Assembly: GCF_037042905.1 (NCBI RefSeq)
Contig: NC_087262.1
Location: 4,922,001-4,986,000, forward strand
Length of the DNA: 64,000 nt
Direction of reading: 5' to 3'
Source of the DNA: Lytechinus pictus
Lineage: Eukaryota; Echinodermata; Echinoidea; Temnopleuroida; Toxopneustidae
Shown here: one piece after another, positions 1 through 45,693 of the stretch
Layout of the letters: each line of letters starts with the position of its first letter
Numbering within the stretch: the first letter of the stretch is position 1
The notes under the pieces: model-generated
The model's input: only the letters and a program-made list of their open reading frames with translations
Databases searched by the model: none
What the model was told of the DNA's origin: nothing
Position numbers and translations under genes: made by a program

Positions 1-51
1 ATATAACTCCACCCTCAATCATATATAACCATGTGCCTCTGCCAGTGGTGG

Positions 52-87
52 ATCCAGGGGAGCTAGGTGGACGGGGGGGGGGGGGGG
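52..87. repeat. Poly-G run after a GGATCCAGG motif
   Basis: A G run of about 15 bases (73-87) follows the motif GGATCCAGG about 20 bases upstream. The same pairing recurs in Piwi intron 1 near 12761-12790, so this is probably a fragment of a dispersed repeat and not an isolated homopolymer. Confidence 0.5.
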
Positions 88-964
88 TCAACCCGGGGGG
101 TCAATCACCCTTGGAGGAATATGACAATATATATATATTTTTCCCCTTTTTTTTTGAATCCCAAGATTTCGCCTAATCTTTGTTATTATGTAATGCTTAT
201 GTTATATTAATTTTTTTATGCGTCTTTGTTTTGATGATGATCCAAATGTCAGGATAAACTTTTGAATTTTGTAAATATTTTTGAAAAAGTGTAGCAATTT
301 TCTAGATCCAATCTCTTCTCTAGCTATCGTCAGGAGGGGGGGGGGGCGATGAGGGTGTACTTGGAGAGATTACTTTATTGCTTTTTGCTTGCTGTGGACA
401 CTATCATGGGGGAAATCCTCCCCAAAAAGGTCACAGATCCTTTTCTTTTGCTCGTCAATCACAGAATTTTGGAAGAAAAATCAGGCCCGACTTCTGGTCA
501 ATCCTGGATTCTCTGTTGGACTCTGCCCTCATTACTCTTGTACACACACACTTTGGGCAATTTCAAAATTTAAATTTGGTATTGGTGTTTTTGCAGGGTT
601 CATGCATCAGCTTGTATGCCCAACCTAGCGCCAACACTGATTATGGATTTACTAATCTATATACCACTCAAGGATAAGCATCCAAGATTTCTCCAGCCTC
701 ATCAAATTCGGTGCCGTGTCTGCACGGGGTAAAACTAAATCCAACACCAACAGTGGATGAATTAAAGTTTGGACTTGACCTTTGGTGTCGACATTACACC
801 AGACTTAAAATGAGGCTAGTCCGGGAACATATTTCACTAGGTGTTGAGCAATCAATACTGTAATTCAGAAAATTAGGTGTTGAAGCTAGGGAAGGCAATG
901 TAAATTGTGCTATTAACACCAACACCGATCTTGAAATACCAGAATGTATACCCCCTTTCTAAAG
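88..964. other. Unassigned AT-rich stretch
   Basis: No gene is recognised. Short reading frames here have no domain content and no splice-compatible extension. A second short G run lies near 335-347. Otherwise the stretch is unassigned. Confidence 0.5.
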
Positions 965-982
965 GCAAATTGCCAACTTGTC

Positions 983-1312
983 CACTCACCACATGGTCTA
1001 CCTTCAATTAGTCTAATGCCATTTCGTCTAACAACCATTTGGTCAAATCACCAGTTCGTCTATGACCATTTTGTCTAATACCCAGTGGGTCTAATATCCG
1101 TTTTAGTTTCATCCATTTTGCCCAAGTATTACACTTAGTCCAATTGGACCAAATGGTATATGGACTAAATGGCTATTGGACCAACTGGTTATTAGACGAA
1201 ATGGTGATAGTGGAATGTAGACCATGTGGATAGTGCACGAACTGAGTGATGGTAGACCAAATGATAGTAGACGAGTTGGTAATTGGATGAATTAGCATTA
1301 GACCAATTGAAA
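983..1312. repeat. Palindromic array of a degenerate ~17-bp GGTCTAAT-type unit
   Basis: The left half is a run of variants of CATTTGGTCTAAT. The right half, from about 1150, holds the same units in the opposite orientation (for example ATTAGACGAAATGG). The whole block can therefore fold into one long imperfect hairpin centred near 1140-1150. There is no coding content. Confidence 0.65.
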
Positions 1313-1345
1313 ATAAACCCTTTCTTACCACTCACTAAATACAAC

Positions 1346-1658
1346 AGCCCGTATTCTGAAGTCGGGTTTAACTTAAACTCAAGTGAAGTTTAAAGTTGCG
1401 GTTTAAGTATGGATAGCCTATTGTTACATAAATCACTAACAGTAGAGATATCATATTTCAGCTCATTTGGCTCCCAAATCATTGAAAATTGTCTAGGAAG
1501 TATAAATAGATGGTCTTCACCATCGGTGAATCAGGAAAGAGCACAGTAAACATAAGAAACATACAACTTAATAATTTTTTTTATACTTTTGGCCTTCCAC
1601 ACTTAAACCACAACTTTAAACCTGAGTTTAAGTTAAACCCGACTACAGAATACGGGCC
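1346..1658. mobile_element. MITE family A copy (GGCCCGTATTCTGAAG ends)
   Basis: About 313 bp bounded by inverted ends of the type GCCCGTATTCTGAAGTCGGG / CCCGACTACAGAATACGGGC. Arms extend inward through TTTAACTTAAACTC and a GTGGTTTAAGTATGGA-like block. It has no coding capacity. At least seven further copies lie in the window (19717, 22672, 26324, 36419, 37796 fragment, 43266, 54335, 60809). The flanking 3-bp duplication is not clear at this copy. Confidence 0.85.
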
Positions 1659-2640
1659 ATGTCCAGATTATAATACCCCTATTCCACCCCCTCTTCACTT
1701 CTGAATCATCCTTAAGAGCGCTGCACAATATCCAATTATGACCTATTGTTGGTTTTCCTTTCCAACAAAGCACATTTTACATTAGATATGAAGCGCAAAC
1801 AAGTAAAATCATACAGATTGAAGTTCAGAATAGTGCTAGCAATACTACAAAGCTAAACTCTTCAAACCCTTCGGTTGGAGTAATTAAGTCAAAATCAGCT
1901 TCAAATTGAAGCCAATAACAAGGTCACTGTGTCAAAATTTTACATAAGCAGGGAGGGTTGTACGTGCTTGGAAATTGGACACCCATACCACTATTCAGAA
2001 CTTTAATTTTGGATTCTTATCAAATGCATTTTTTCCAAATCGGATCACAAACGGATCATACAATGTAGAGAGTGCGCTGGATCTGTGGGCCACTCGTGTA
2101 TAACAATCTACATCAAAAACACATTAATGTACAACGAAGGCAGATATTCTTTTATATACAGAATACAAATTTACATTTTATTGGATTGAGAATGCACACT
2201 GTTGATAACAATGGTTTACGACTGGCATTGAATAAAATGGTATGAAACTGACATACGAAGTAAAAGCAGGCATGGTCTGAAAAAAAATCTGTCTATTTAA
2301 CTTGGAAAGAAGATATACTAAGACTTCATCTGGCTTCATAAGAATCACTAGAGTCCCTAAACCTCAACTCATGCTGGAAATAAATCCCTGGAAAGACGCA
2401 TTTCCATGCTAGCCTACTCTCTACAATGCCAAGTTGCATTTGGCTTGTTGCGAGAAAATTGTTTTTGTATGTCTTTATAGAGGTCCAGAGTTCAATAAAT
2501 CATTGGATATAAATTGGACACCTGAATATTTTTCTTGTTCAAATATGCAGATGATCAATAATGAACCAGTATAATCTCTATCACAATCTCTGTGACGGGA
2601 TACAAGCTTGTGATCAACCAATAGCCATCGACAACAGATA

Positions 2641-2799
2641 CCAGGGGCCATTTTCACAAGACTTTACAACTAATGCAACTTTGTCATAATAGCAAAAACC
2701 ACCATGGCAACAGGGCTAAGCAGCCAATCACAATCAAGGTTTCCATGGTTGTTGCAAAAATGGCAAAATAGTCGTCAGTCTTTATGAAACAAGCCCTGG
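2641..2799. mobile_element. Short inverted-repeat element (CCAGGG ends), family D
   Basis: A 159-bp element with ends CCAGGGGCCATTTTCACAAG and (complement of right end) CCAGGGCTTGTTTCATAAAG. It is related at its ends to 28530-28658 and 39919-40061. The interior is non-coding. Confidence 0.6.
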
Positions 2800-2933
2800 T
2801 ACCCAATATTATAAAAGGAAACTTGGCTACTATGGTAATGAACACAATCCCCAATAACAAATATGGTAGTTATAGCTTACATTCACACATCAAAATTGAT
2901 GATGTATTAGGGTTCACTTTAGCACTTACATGT

Positions 2934-3075
2934 ACATGTTCTTTCTATGCAAGCAAGTGAATAGGTATTATCCCGTTTCTTTGATAAATGTAGACAAATT
3001 GCACACATGTTCTTTCTATGCAAGCAAGTGAATAGGTAATATCCCGTTTCTTTGATACATTTATACAAATTGCAC
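2934..3075. repeat. 71-bp tandem duplication
   Basis: Two adjacent near-identical units, the first beginning ACATGTTCTTTCTATGC at 2934 and the second at 3005. They differ by only a few substitutions (TATTATCCC versus TAATATCCC), so the duplication is fairly recent. It lies downstream of the PCNA stop codon, possibly past the mature 3' end. Confidence 0.8.
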
Positions 3076-3529
3076 ACAAGCTACATCACAAGCACCAGCA
3101 CATCTAATAATTGTGCAAGCCAAGTGCAATAAATGTATCATGGTTGTAATACTTCCTATATGAGTTATGTCATGTATCAAAATGTCAACCATGGCATCTA
3201 ATTCTAAATTCCTAAGGCAATTGAATTGTGACATCTCAATTCTTATAGGTCATCCCACCTTATAGGGAGAGTAAATTTTCATTTAACTCTCTTGCCATAC
3301 CAGGAACACTTTACAGCGAAGTGCATTTTCAAGCCAAATAACTTCTACCCATGTAGAAGAATACACACAAATTATATAATTTATTTACAAACATACATGT
3401 ACACCATATTAAAGTCAAAAGAACATCACCCAAAGATTTCTTAGGATATCAATTATGGATATGGTGCTTATCAAATTATGCCGCATGCATAATTCTTGAT
3501 AAAAAATGTGTAACTCTTCAGGGGAATTA

Positions 3530-4427
3530 TTTATTGATTTCTGACATTTTGATTTTCCCTCTATCCTCATTACAAAGGTTAGATGGAGTCAATAATGTAG
3601 TAAGTGGAACTGATGGGAAAGAGACTGAAGCTTCTGGTCATATGCAAACCCATCCTCACGCCTATAAATAGTCCAAATGCATCAAAACATTAACATTTGA
3701 CAAGAATATAACATATTTAATATGATTGTCTTGGGTTATAATTGACATTGTTTCAAGCTCAAGGGAATGCCGGTCTCAACCATGTATTTTATTACATGTT
3801 AATGCATATCAAAATGCCTATTCTAACCAAAAATGTTTATACTGTAAACATACCCTTAGAAATCCCTCACAGTTTGGCATAGAACAGACTCGAAAAGCTT
3901 TTTTCCCCCAAGGTATAATTGATGATTAAAAAAGTTCCAATAAATAAGCAAACCTTCCTGAATCACACAAACTTGAGATCAACCATACAAACTTAATACA
4001 TGTGAAAGTTTACCAATGAAAAGTTATCAATTAAATGTGAATACAGGTGTTGAAGAGTGAACTGCCCGTTATTTCCTGTTAAATAACATTGACAGAAAAA
4101 ATTCTTACTGTACCTTCAGAAAGTATCAATAAAACATTGGGTCACAAAAGTATGGAAGAATGACTTGGGTGGCTCAGATAGTACGAGACTAACAAGAGTT
4201 CATCTAGTTCAAGCCTAAAGATGACCCCTAAAAGTGGAACGGGGCTTGATATGCAGTCAATTCATACCCCCTTTTTCTGTGAATTCCTAGTGAAATTTTA
4301 CTCTCTTCCATGCACGTTGTTTGAGTTATCCCAGAGACTGTTCGAATCTGCAGGGAAATGTTCTTAAGACCGCGAGGCTGGCGAGCAGCGTTGTACCAGA
4401 TTTCCTGGAGATTGCTTTTAAATTGAT
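3530..4427 (-). other. Probable PCNA 3' UTR with candidate poly(A) signals
   Basis: This follows the PCNA stop codon on the minus strand. AATAAA hexamers on that strand fall at 3793-3788 and 3535-3530, about 640 and 900 nt after the stop. Either could end the transcript, and the true 3' end cannot be fixed from sequence alone. No other gene is seen here. Confidence 0.35.
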
Positions 4428-10224
<5,797 letters not shown>

Positions 10225-10267
10225 CTAGGCAGGACGAGGACGATAACACGACTGCACAGCTCAGTTT

Positions 10268-10362
10268 TCTCTCGCGAAATGAAGGCAATCTGACAATAGT
10301 TCGCGCGGTAATGGTTCAAGTGGCGGGAGAATCTTTGATTGGCCAAGATCTATGACCGGAAC
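10268..10362 (-). promoter_or_regulatory. PCNA proximal promoter: E2F-like, CCAAT and ETS-like motifs
   Basis: About 110-205 bp upstream of the PCNA start codon are TCTCGCGAAA (10270-10279) and TTCGCGCGG (about 10300-10308). Next come TGGCGGGAGAA (10321-10331), an E2F-type GGCGGGA core, and GATTGGCC (10337-10344), an inverted CCAAT box. ACCGGAACT (about 10355-10363) is ETS-like. Clustered E2F and NF-Y sites are typical of S-phase gene promoters including PCNA. The start site is not visible from sequence, and function is inferred from motifs only. Confidence 0.6.
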
Positions 10363-11076
10363 TGAAAATTGCCCTTTGAACCTAGTAATTTTACCGTCGG
10401 TTTGCTGATTCCCCCGAATGAATTCATGGATCGCATGTGAATGTCACACTATAGTACTAGAAGCAGCGCAGCGCTAGTACAATAGTGCAGCGAAATGTGT
10501 TATTTATTCTGTGATTTTTCAAGTTCGAACACGCGATATCAGAACCTACAGAAGTAAACAGTAGTAAGGTGACTATGAGCTTAAAATTCTAAAAATAAGT
10601 AATTCATGTAATATTCTGCGAGGCCTCCACTGGCGGCCAGAGATATGTGGTTGCTTGTTATCATGTTAATTTTCCCGATCTTGAATCGACTTTATTCGAC
10701 TTCGAGTTTTCTTTTGAGTGGTGCGCTGAGCTTTCTGAAGACCGAGTCTGAGTCTGAGTGAGTGAGATACGGTAGCGTATGCGACGATTGTGGGGGAACT
10801 GACCGTGGCCTATGCCTGTGTGTGAAGCAAGCTGTGCCCCCTGGCCTGTGGCTGCCTGCCTGTGGATGTGGCTGTGTGGACTGTGCCTGTGGTATCGCAG
10901 TAGCCTTGAGGACTTCGTGATGATATTCTCAGATTGGAGGAACAAGTTCTTGAGTTTTCATATTATATCTAGATCTAGTTGTTTCAGCTTTGGTTTAGAG
11001 TCTTTTGTCATCGGTGCAAACTTGTAATGGATGGGAGAGATGCCTGTGACTAGTGTGTATGATGCCGTGAATAATG
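10363..11076. other. Divergent PCNA/Piwi intergenic region, candidate Piwi first exon zone
   Basis: The Piwi start-codon exon is preceded by a splice acceptor, so a non-coding first exon and the Piwi promoter must lie upstream. They may be here, where base composition is more balanced (10680-10960 is GT/CTG-rich). No donor or core promoter could be assigned with confidence. Short reading frames here look non-coding. Confidence 0.3.
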
Positions 11077-11344
11077 TTTCATCTAATTTTTTTAAGTTTG
11101 ACAATGTTTCACTTTGAAATTCACTTCTAAAACATTTTAGTTTTTTTTCTTCACATATTTAAAAAACACAAAATATCATGATTTTTGTTAGATGATTGGA
11201 TTTTATTTGGTTTCATCTAATTTTTTTAAGTTTGACAATGTTTCACTTTGAAATTCACTTCTAAAACATTTTAGTTTTTTTTTTCACATATTTAAAAAAC
11301 ACCAAATATCATGATTTTTGTTAGATGATTGGATTTTATTTGGT
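11077..11344. repeat. 134-bp tandem duplication
   Basis: Two adjacent copies begin TTTCATCTAATTTTTTTAAG at 11077 and 11211 and are nearly identical through GATGATTGGATTTTATTTGG. The high identity implies a recent duplication inside the PCNA-Piwi intergenic region. Confidence 0.9.
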
Positions 11345-11354
11345 TTGCTTAAAG

Positions 11355-12092
11355 TTTGAACTTTTTCCTATTTCTTTCCTTTCTATCCTTTCTTCATCCT
11401 TCTATCCTTCCTGCTAGCTGCTTGCCCTTTTTTGTTCCATCTATCTTTATTTCCTATTTTCTTTCCTGACCCGTTTTCTCTGTGTGTTCATTTGTTTCTT
11501 TCCTTCTTTCTCTTACTTTCCTTCTTTATTAAATTTCTTTATATTTTATTTCCTTCATTCTTTCCTTAAACTTTTCTTTGCTTCCTTCTCTCTTCCTCTC
11601 CCTTTTCTTTTCGCTCTCTCTCTGCTTCCATTATTTTCTTTTTTTTTAATTCTCTCCTCCATTCTTTCCTCTCTCTTTCCTCCTTTTATTCTTTATTTTA
11701 TTTTTCCTTCTAATACCTTATTTCTTTTCCTTCCTCCATTCCTGTTTTTCTTCTTTCTTTGTTTCTTTCCTTCCTTCATTCTTTCTTTCCTCCTCCTTTT
11801 TTCTTACTTTCTTCTTTCTTTCTCTCCTTTATTTTGTCTTTCACACATTTATTCATCTTCCCTTCCTTTCTTTTTCTTGATTTCTAAATTCATTTCAAAG
11901 AATGATGGGAACCTTTTTCCTCTCTTTTATTCTTTCTTTCAGTTTCATCCTTTTATTCTATAACTTTCTTTTTTTTCTTTTTTCCTTCATTTCCCCTTCA
12001 TTTTTTGTCTTTCTTCTCAATTCATCTCTTTTCTTTCTTTCTCTCCTTCATTCTTTCATTCACCCTCCCTTCCGATTCTTTATATTTTGTTC
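11355..12092 (+). repeat. Long polypyrimidine (CTTT/CCTT) tract
   Basis: Roughly 740 bp of almost pure T/C sequence on the plus strand, built from TTCC, TTTC and CTTT units. The 159-residue Phe/Leu/Ser reading frame across it is a composition artefact. Such homopurine-homopyrimidine DNA can form triplex structures. It sits 300 bp upstream of the Piwi start-codon exon, probably in the 5' UTR intron or promoter. Confidence 0.85.
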
Positions 12093-12391
12093 ACTAGTCT
12101 AACACGCGTGGTAGCGAGAACGTTGTGTTGTATAGGTTGAGTTGACATCAGATAGCATTGTTAACACCAGCAGCACACATACAAAATTATGTCCATATGT
12201 GCGAGAGCTACATGTGACACTTAATGTTATGTGTGTGTTAGTTTTTCCCCAGCTAGTTTCTCTTAATCAACAGAGCCTTGATGACACAAGTTTGATCTAT
12301 TTTCTCTGATGGTGTACCTAGGTTGTATGTGTACTTTAACATTGCTCTTGTCTGTACTTTGTGCCTCTTACAGGTTAATTGAGAATTGAAG

Positions 12392-40658
<28,267 letters not shown>

Positions 40659-41667
40659 AACCGGGGCCAACGCCGACCCTGTGTTCGACATGACGTCATT
40701 CAGCTCCGTTTGCATGGATTCGATCGCTGTCAGAGGAAAAGATGGACTCTTTGTTGTGATGATGAGAGGAGATTTGAAAGGGACTCTTCCATTCCAAGTG
40801 CCAAAGACTTAGTGTAGATAATGTTTTAACAAGCCTTGCTTTTAAATTATTATGTTTTTAAAGTGTAAGATGTGCTGTAAATTGGAGAGAGAGAGAGAGA
40901 GAGAGTGAATGAGACCGGAGCGAGAGAGACACAGACAGTGACAGAGAGAGAGAGAGAGAGAGGTTGTACATGGGGAAGGGCACGATATATAGGTTCGCAA
41001 ATGTTGATTTTATTCACATCTACTAGTTTGTATGTTCCGTTTTGGGGTTATTTTTTATCAGGTTCGGGTTATGGTCAGATTCATTTCAAATGTTACGTTA
41101 GCAAATTTAATGTTAGGCTTAGGCTCAAATATGAAAGGCTCTTTTTTTACAAAGGAAAATGATTACTTTCCACGCTAACTTCTATCATCTTCACTCATCA
41201 CATTTGGCAAAAAAGGGAACTGATCCCTTTTCAATTCTTACAACGTATTCTTATATTTGTTTAATTCTACAGGGTATAATGATAAAAATAGGAAAATAGT
41301 CACTGTATGCTGCAAGGGAATACTAGTAGGTATAGTGAGACTTGCCATGCCACATTAATGTGAAACATGTTTGATGTATCAATGTAACTCTTTCAGAAGA
41401 ATCAGATATGTTGCCAGAAAGAAACACATCGCCTGAAAAAGTGATGCATGAATTCCACTGCAGTAATTTTGGAATGTTGAAAATGTTGCAACCCAAACCT
41501 TGATGAAATTTGACTTCTGTAAGCAAAATGAACTGATAAAAAAGTCACAAATTTTGAAAATTCTGAGAAAGTTTAAAGATTGCAGAAACATTGTCTCAAA
41601 TACCTCAACAACCGTGCAGAAATGAAATGCAAATCATTTCATACGTGTATATTGGAGTGAAAAATGA
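40659..41667 (+). other. Piwi 3' UTR and downstream flank
   Basis: Sequence after the Piwi TGA contains a short GA microsatellite (40886-40962) and AT-rich DNA. No clear AATAAA was noticed in the first ~2 kb, so the transcript end is not placed. Confidence 0.4.
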
Positions 41668-42949
41668 TTTTTGTCTCGCCTGAATAGCAGAGTGAGACTA
41701 TAGGTGCTGGCAGCGGCAGCGTCAACATCAAATCTTAACCCAAGGTTAAGTTTTTGAAATGACAACATAACTTAGAAGTATATGGACCTAGTTCATGAAA
41801 CTTGGACATAAGGTCAATCAAGTATTACTGAACATCCTGCCCGAGTTTCAGGTCACATGACCAAGGTCAAAGGCCATTCAGCATCAATGAACTTTAGACC
41901 ATGTTGGGGGAGTCAATATCGAAATCTTAACCCAAGGTTAAGTTTTTGAAATGTTATCATAACTTAAAAAGTATATGGACCTAGTTCATGAAACTTGGCC
42001 ATAAGGGTAATCAAATATGACGAACATCCTGCCTGAGTTTCAAGTCGCATGACCAAGGTGAAAGGTCAGTTAGGGTCAATGAACTGATTCATAAAAGTTG
42101 GACATAAGAGTAATCAAGTATCACTGAACACCCTGTGCAAGTTTCAGGTCACATGACCAAGGTCAAAGGTCATTTAAGGTCAATGAACTTTGGCCATGGG
42201 GGGATTTGTTGAATTACCATCATAACTCTTAAATTGTATTGGTCTAGTTCATATAACTGGGACATAAGAGTAATCAAGTATCACTGAACATCTTGTGCGA
42301 GTTTCAGGTCATATGACCAAGGTCAAAGGTCAATGAACTTTGGCCATGTTGGAGGTAATTATTAAATTGCTGTCATAATTTTCAAAGGATATAGTTTATG
42401 AATTGTGGACATAGGGATGATCAAGGTCAAATGTCATTTAGGGTCAATGAACATAGTATTGTATCATTATATGAATGGTGTTTTTTGCCATATTGAATCA
42501 TGTTATGCAGATGACAATGCCAGAGGCGTTCTACTTGTACTAATTTGACAGGTCAAATAATTCAAGGTCGTTATGCTGGAGGCATAATTTTTTTGTTTGT
42601 ATTGGCGCCGCTTTTCCAACTGCGGCGGCGTTGTGAACAATGAAATCTTAACCAATGTCAAAGGTCATTTAAGGTCAACAAACTGACCATATTGGGGGTA
42701 GTTTTAAAATGTCGTCATAATTTTGGAAGTGTATGGATCTAGTTCATGAAAGTTGGACATAAGAGTAATCAAGTATCACTAATCGTCTTGCACGAGTTTC
42801 AGGTCACTTGATTGAGGTTAAAGGTCATTTAGGGTCAATGAATGGTGTTTTTTGTGAATAATTATTCATCTTAGTTGTTTTCAAAGCCGGCACTGCTGCT
42901 ATATTGAATCGCGTAATTCAGGCGAGACTGCCAGAGTCATTCCACTTCG
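41668..42949 (+). repeat. Family J modular repeat, copy 1 (two fused copies)
   Basis: It starts TTTTGTCTCGCCTGAATAGC AGAGTGAGAC. The body is ~160-bp modules with GACCTAGTTCATGAAACTTG, AATCAAGTATCACTGAACA, AGGTCACATGACCAAGGTCA and AAGGTCATTTAGGGTCAATG. A degraded right end near 42500-42543 is followed by a new head (TTGGCGCCGCTTTTCCAACT) at about 42602. The final right end, with GGCGAGACTGCCAGAG, lies at about 42921-42949. Confidence 0.85.
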
Positions 42950-43265
42950 TTTGTATTGTATGCTCTCATTTTGTTCTTGAGATAAGTTTGATGAATCAAC
43001 TGTAATTTTAAGGTTTGAGTTGTATTAAAGATCAAACTACAGTTAACATTTATTAAGTCAGCCTTTCATGATAAGTTAAGTAATCACCTTAATTTTTTTA
43101 GACAGTATGTATGTCAAACTTGTGCTTCTTGTTGCTGTGGCCCAAGAAATCAAGTTATTCAGAGTCACATGTATTTCATTTTTTTTCTCCAGTATTAGCT
43201 GCTCTCTATCTCATGAATTTAGTTATAAATAAGTTTTTCTGAAATGCCTTTAGTTTGGACATAAT

Positions 43266-43576
43266 GGCCCGTATTCTGAAGTCAGGTTTAACTTAGACCA
43301 CGGTCTAACTCTGTGCTAAAATTATGGGAAGCCAAAAGTGTCAACATTTTTATTATGTCGCATGTTTCTCATGTTTACTGTGCTCTTTCCTGAGTCATCG
43401 ATGGTGAAGAAAATCATCTCTTTATACTTCCTAGACAATTACGAATGATTTGAGAGCCAAATGAGCTGAAATATTATATCTCTACTGTTAGTGATTTATG
43501 TAACAATTGGCTGTCCATACTTAAACCACAACTTTAAACCTGGGTTTAAGTTAAACCCGACTTCAGAATACGGGCC
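43266..43576. mobile_element. MITE family A copy with AAT duplication, 311 bp
   Basis: Ends GGCCCGTATTCTGAAGTCAG and CCGACTTCAGAATACGGGCC are intact, flanked by AAT (43263-43265 and 43577-43579). This is the cleanest example of the family's 3-bp target duplication. Confidence 0.92.
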
Positions 43577-44450
43577 AATAAGTTTATTTTGGGGGATTAC
43601 ATACATAAAATTGAAAAATCTATCTCACTGGACAATACTTTGAAATATTTGTTGTTAAATTGATATATGCTACTCTGGGATGTCCATGACTTTGTTTATA
43701 GACTAAAGATGCTTTGGCAAAATCATTTCTTGAAATTTTAAGTTTTGCCCAAGTGGTTTCTAGACTGCTTGTGTCTGAGATGAAATGAATTTGTTCTTTG
43801 CCCAGTTATTTGTTGTTTACTGAATGTGTGTTTTTTTTCTAACAAGGATGTGAAAGTTAACAAAAGAAGTTAAAGAGCAATTTTAATTTAGATTTGAATA
43901 ATTTTAGCTTTGATATTTGGCATATGTTAATGTGTAATCAAAATCTTTTCTCTTTTTATGTGCCTTTGAAAGTATTTTCTTGTTTTATTTGTTCTGTTCT
44001 GTTGCTATGCAAGTGAATTCAACCAGTGTTTGTGTTTTAAAGTTTAAATTCCTTAGCCTAGTACAAGCTGCTCTTCCATGTGTTTGTAATTGGGTGTTGG
44101 GATATTGTTGTAGCACCTTATACCTCTAGCCACTGTAGGTACACAACTCGGCATACAAATGGAAAGTTATGCAGGGTTCCCACAGTCGTGGAAATTCCTG
44201 GAAAAATTTGTGGTCATGGAAAGTCAGGGAAATTGGGAAATTTGTGAAAAGTCATGGAATTGCATTTACCTCTTGGCTATGGCAGCTTTCCAGTTGTGTC
44301 TAGCAACTCTCATACTCTGTGATCATACTCTGCTATTATAATTGGTGTTCATGATTTCCATTTTTCCCAGTTTTGTGACATCCCAAATTCTGCATATCTC
44401 CCGGGACGTCATGGAAAGCAGCAGTTTAGTCGTTACCATGGTAACAAGAG
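43577..44450. other. Unassigned intergenic stretch with a degraded repeat
   Basis: No gene is recognised. 44171-44262 carries GGGTTCCCACAGTCGTGGAA, ATTCCTGGAAAAATTTG and AAGTCAGGGAAATTGG, a dispersed-repeat signature also seen in reverse at 16095-16197. Confidence 0.5.
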
Positions 44451-45693
44451 TTTTTGTCTCGCCCACCAGAGGTGAAGGCGAGACTTAGGGATCCAAATGC
44501 CGTCCGTCGTCCGTCCGTCCGTCACAAACCTTATGACACATAACTCCACAACCGTAAGTCTCTTTTCAACCAAACTTGGATGGGAGATGGACTTGGGGGA
44601 AGTGCATGTTATGCTGCAGTCGGAGGTCACATGGTAAGGTCAAAGGTCATTTTCAGGTCAACATTAAAGTTTACATGCAAGAGTCTCTTATGACACCTAA
44701 CTCCGCAACCGTAAGTCACTTTTCAACCAAACTTGGATGGTAGATGTACTTAGGCGACCTGCATGTTATGCTGCAGTTGGAGATCACATGGTAAGGTCAA
44801 AGGTCATTTTCAGGTCAACATTAAAGTTTATGTGCAAGGCTCTTAGGATAAGTGTTATTCTATCCCAGTCATTTCACAATGAAGTTTCGATACAATTCTG
44901 TTGCGTGCCCTCGCAAATCACAATATTTCTGGTTATTTATATAAGTGGGCAAGACACAAATCGCTTTTGCCTTGTTGTGGAATAGCAGAGATGTCCTTGT
45001 GAGTGCTCTACTAGGTGCATTTCTTCTCCGATCATCTTCAAATGTGGCATGAAGGTCCATTATGGTTAAGCAAAGCCGCCTATTGATTTTCGTGTGGGTG
45101 GAGACATCGTTGCCATGGTAACAAGTTTTTATGGAAATAGCCGATTTCCTTGTGAGGGCTCTACTGGCTGCATTTCTTCTCCAATTATCTTTAAATTTGT
45201 CATGAAGGTCCATTATGGTAAAGTAAAGCAAAGTCGCCTAATGATTTTGGAGTGGGTGGAGACGTGGTTGCCATGGTAACCATATTTTTGTGGAAAATTT
45301 GGTAAAACCTGTAACATCTGCTTTTTTCCAGTTTGTCATAACAGTTAGCACACAGAAGCAATATTAGAAGGTGAAGCGAAGATGCCTATCATTTTTGGTG
45401 GGGGGCCTTTAGGTTAGGTTTACATAATATGTCCAGCTTACTATATATTTGTATTCCCAAACAGGTGATACTGGACAATACTTTAGGTTCTGCAGAATCA
45501 CGCTGCCACGTCATATTATTGTCATCAAATTTGGTACCCACAGGTGAAATGTGGGCAGGGTCATTGTCGCCATGACAATTGTATTTATTTGTCACATTTC
45601 TGTCTGAGCTCTATATATCGCAATGACGGATGACGCGGTGGGTTCGGGGGATACATGTGCTCGGCCGCGCGACCCGCCGAGCATCTCTAGTTG
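44451..45693 (+). repeat. GTCTCGCC-headed repeat with GTCCGTCCGTCC tract, family M
   Basis: It starts TTTTTGTCTCGCCCACCAGA and has CGTCCGTCCGTCCGTCA at about 44507-44523. Two ~155-bp modules follow, each with CTCCRCAACCGTAAGTC and TAAGGTCAAAGGTCATTTTC. Then come two ~135-bp modules with CATTTCTTCTCC and ATGAAGGTCCATTATGG. The right end is GACCCGCCGAGCATCTCTAG. The head is similar in style to family J. Confidence 0.75.

Noticed and set aside
10812..11027. Small Trp/Cys-rich plus-strand frame in the intergenic region
   Set aside because: No homology is recognised, there are no splice partners, and it sits in GT-rich sequence; probably chance.
11484..11963. 159-codon Phe/Leu/Ser frame
   Set aside because: It is a composition artefact of the polypyrimidine tract.
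40886..40962. GA-rich tract after Piwi as a regulatory element
   Set aside because: It is a simple (GA)n microsatellite with nothing further to support a function.
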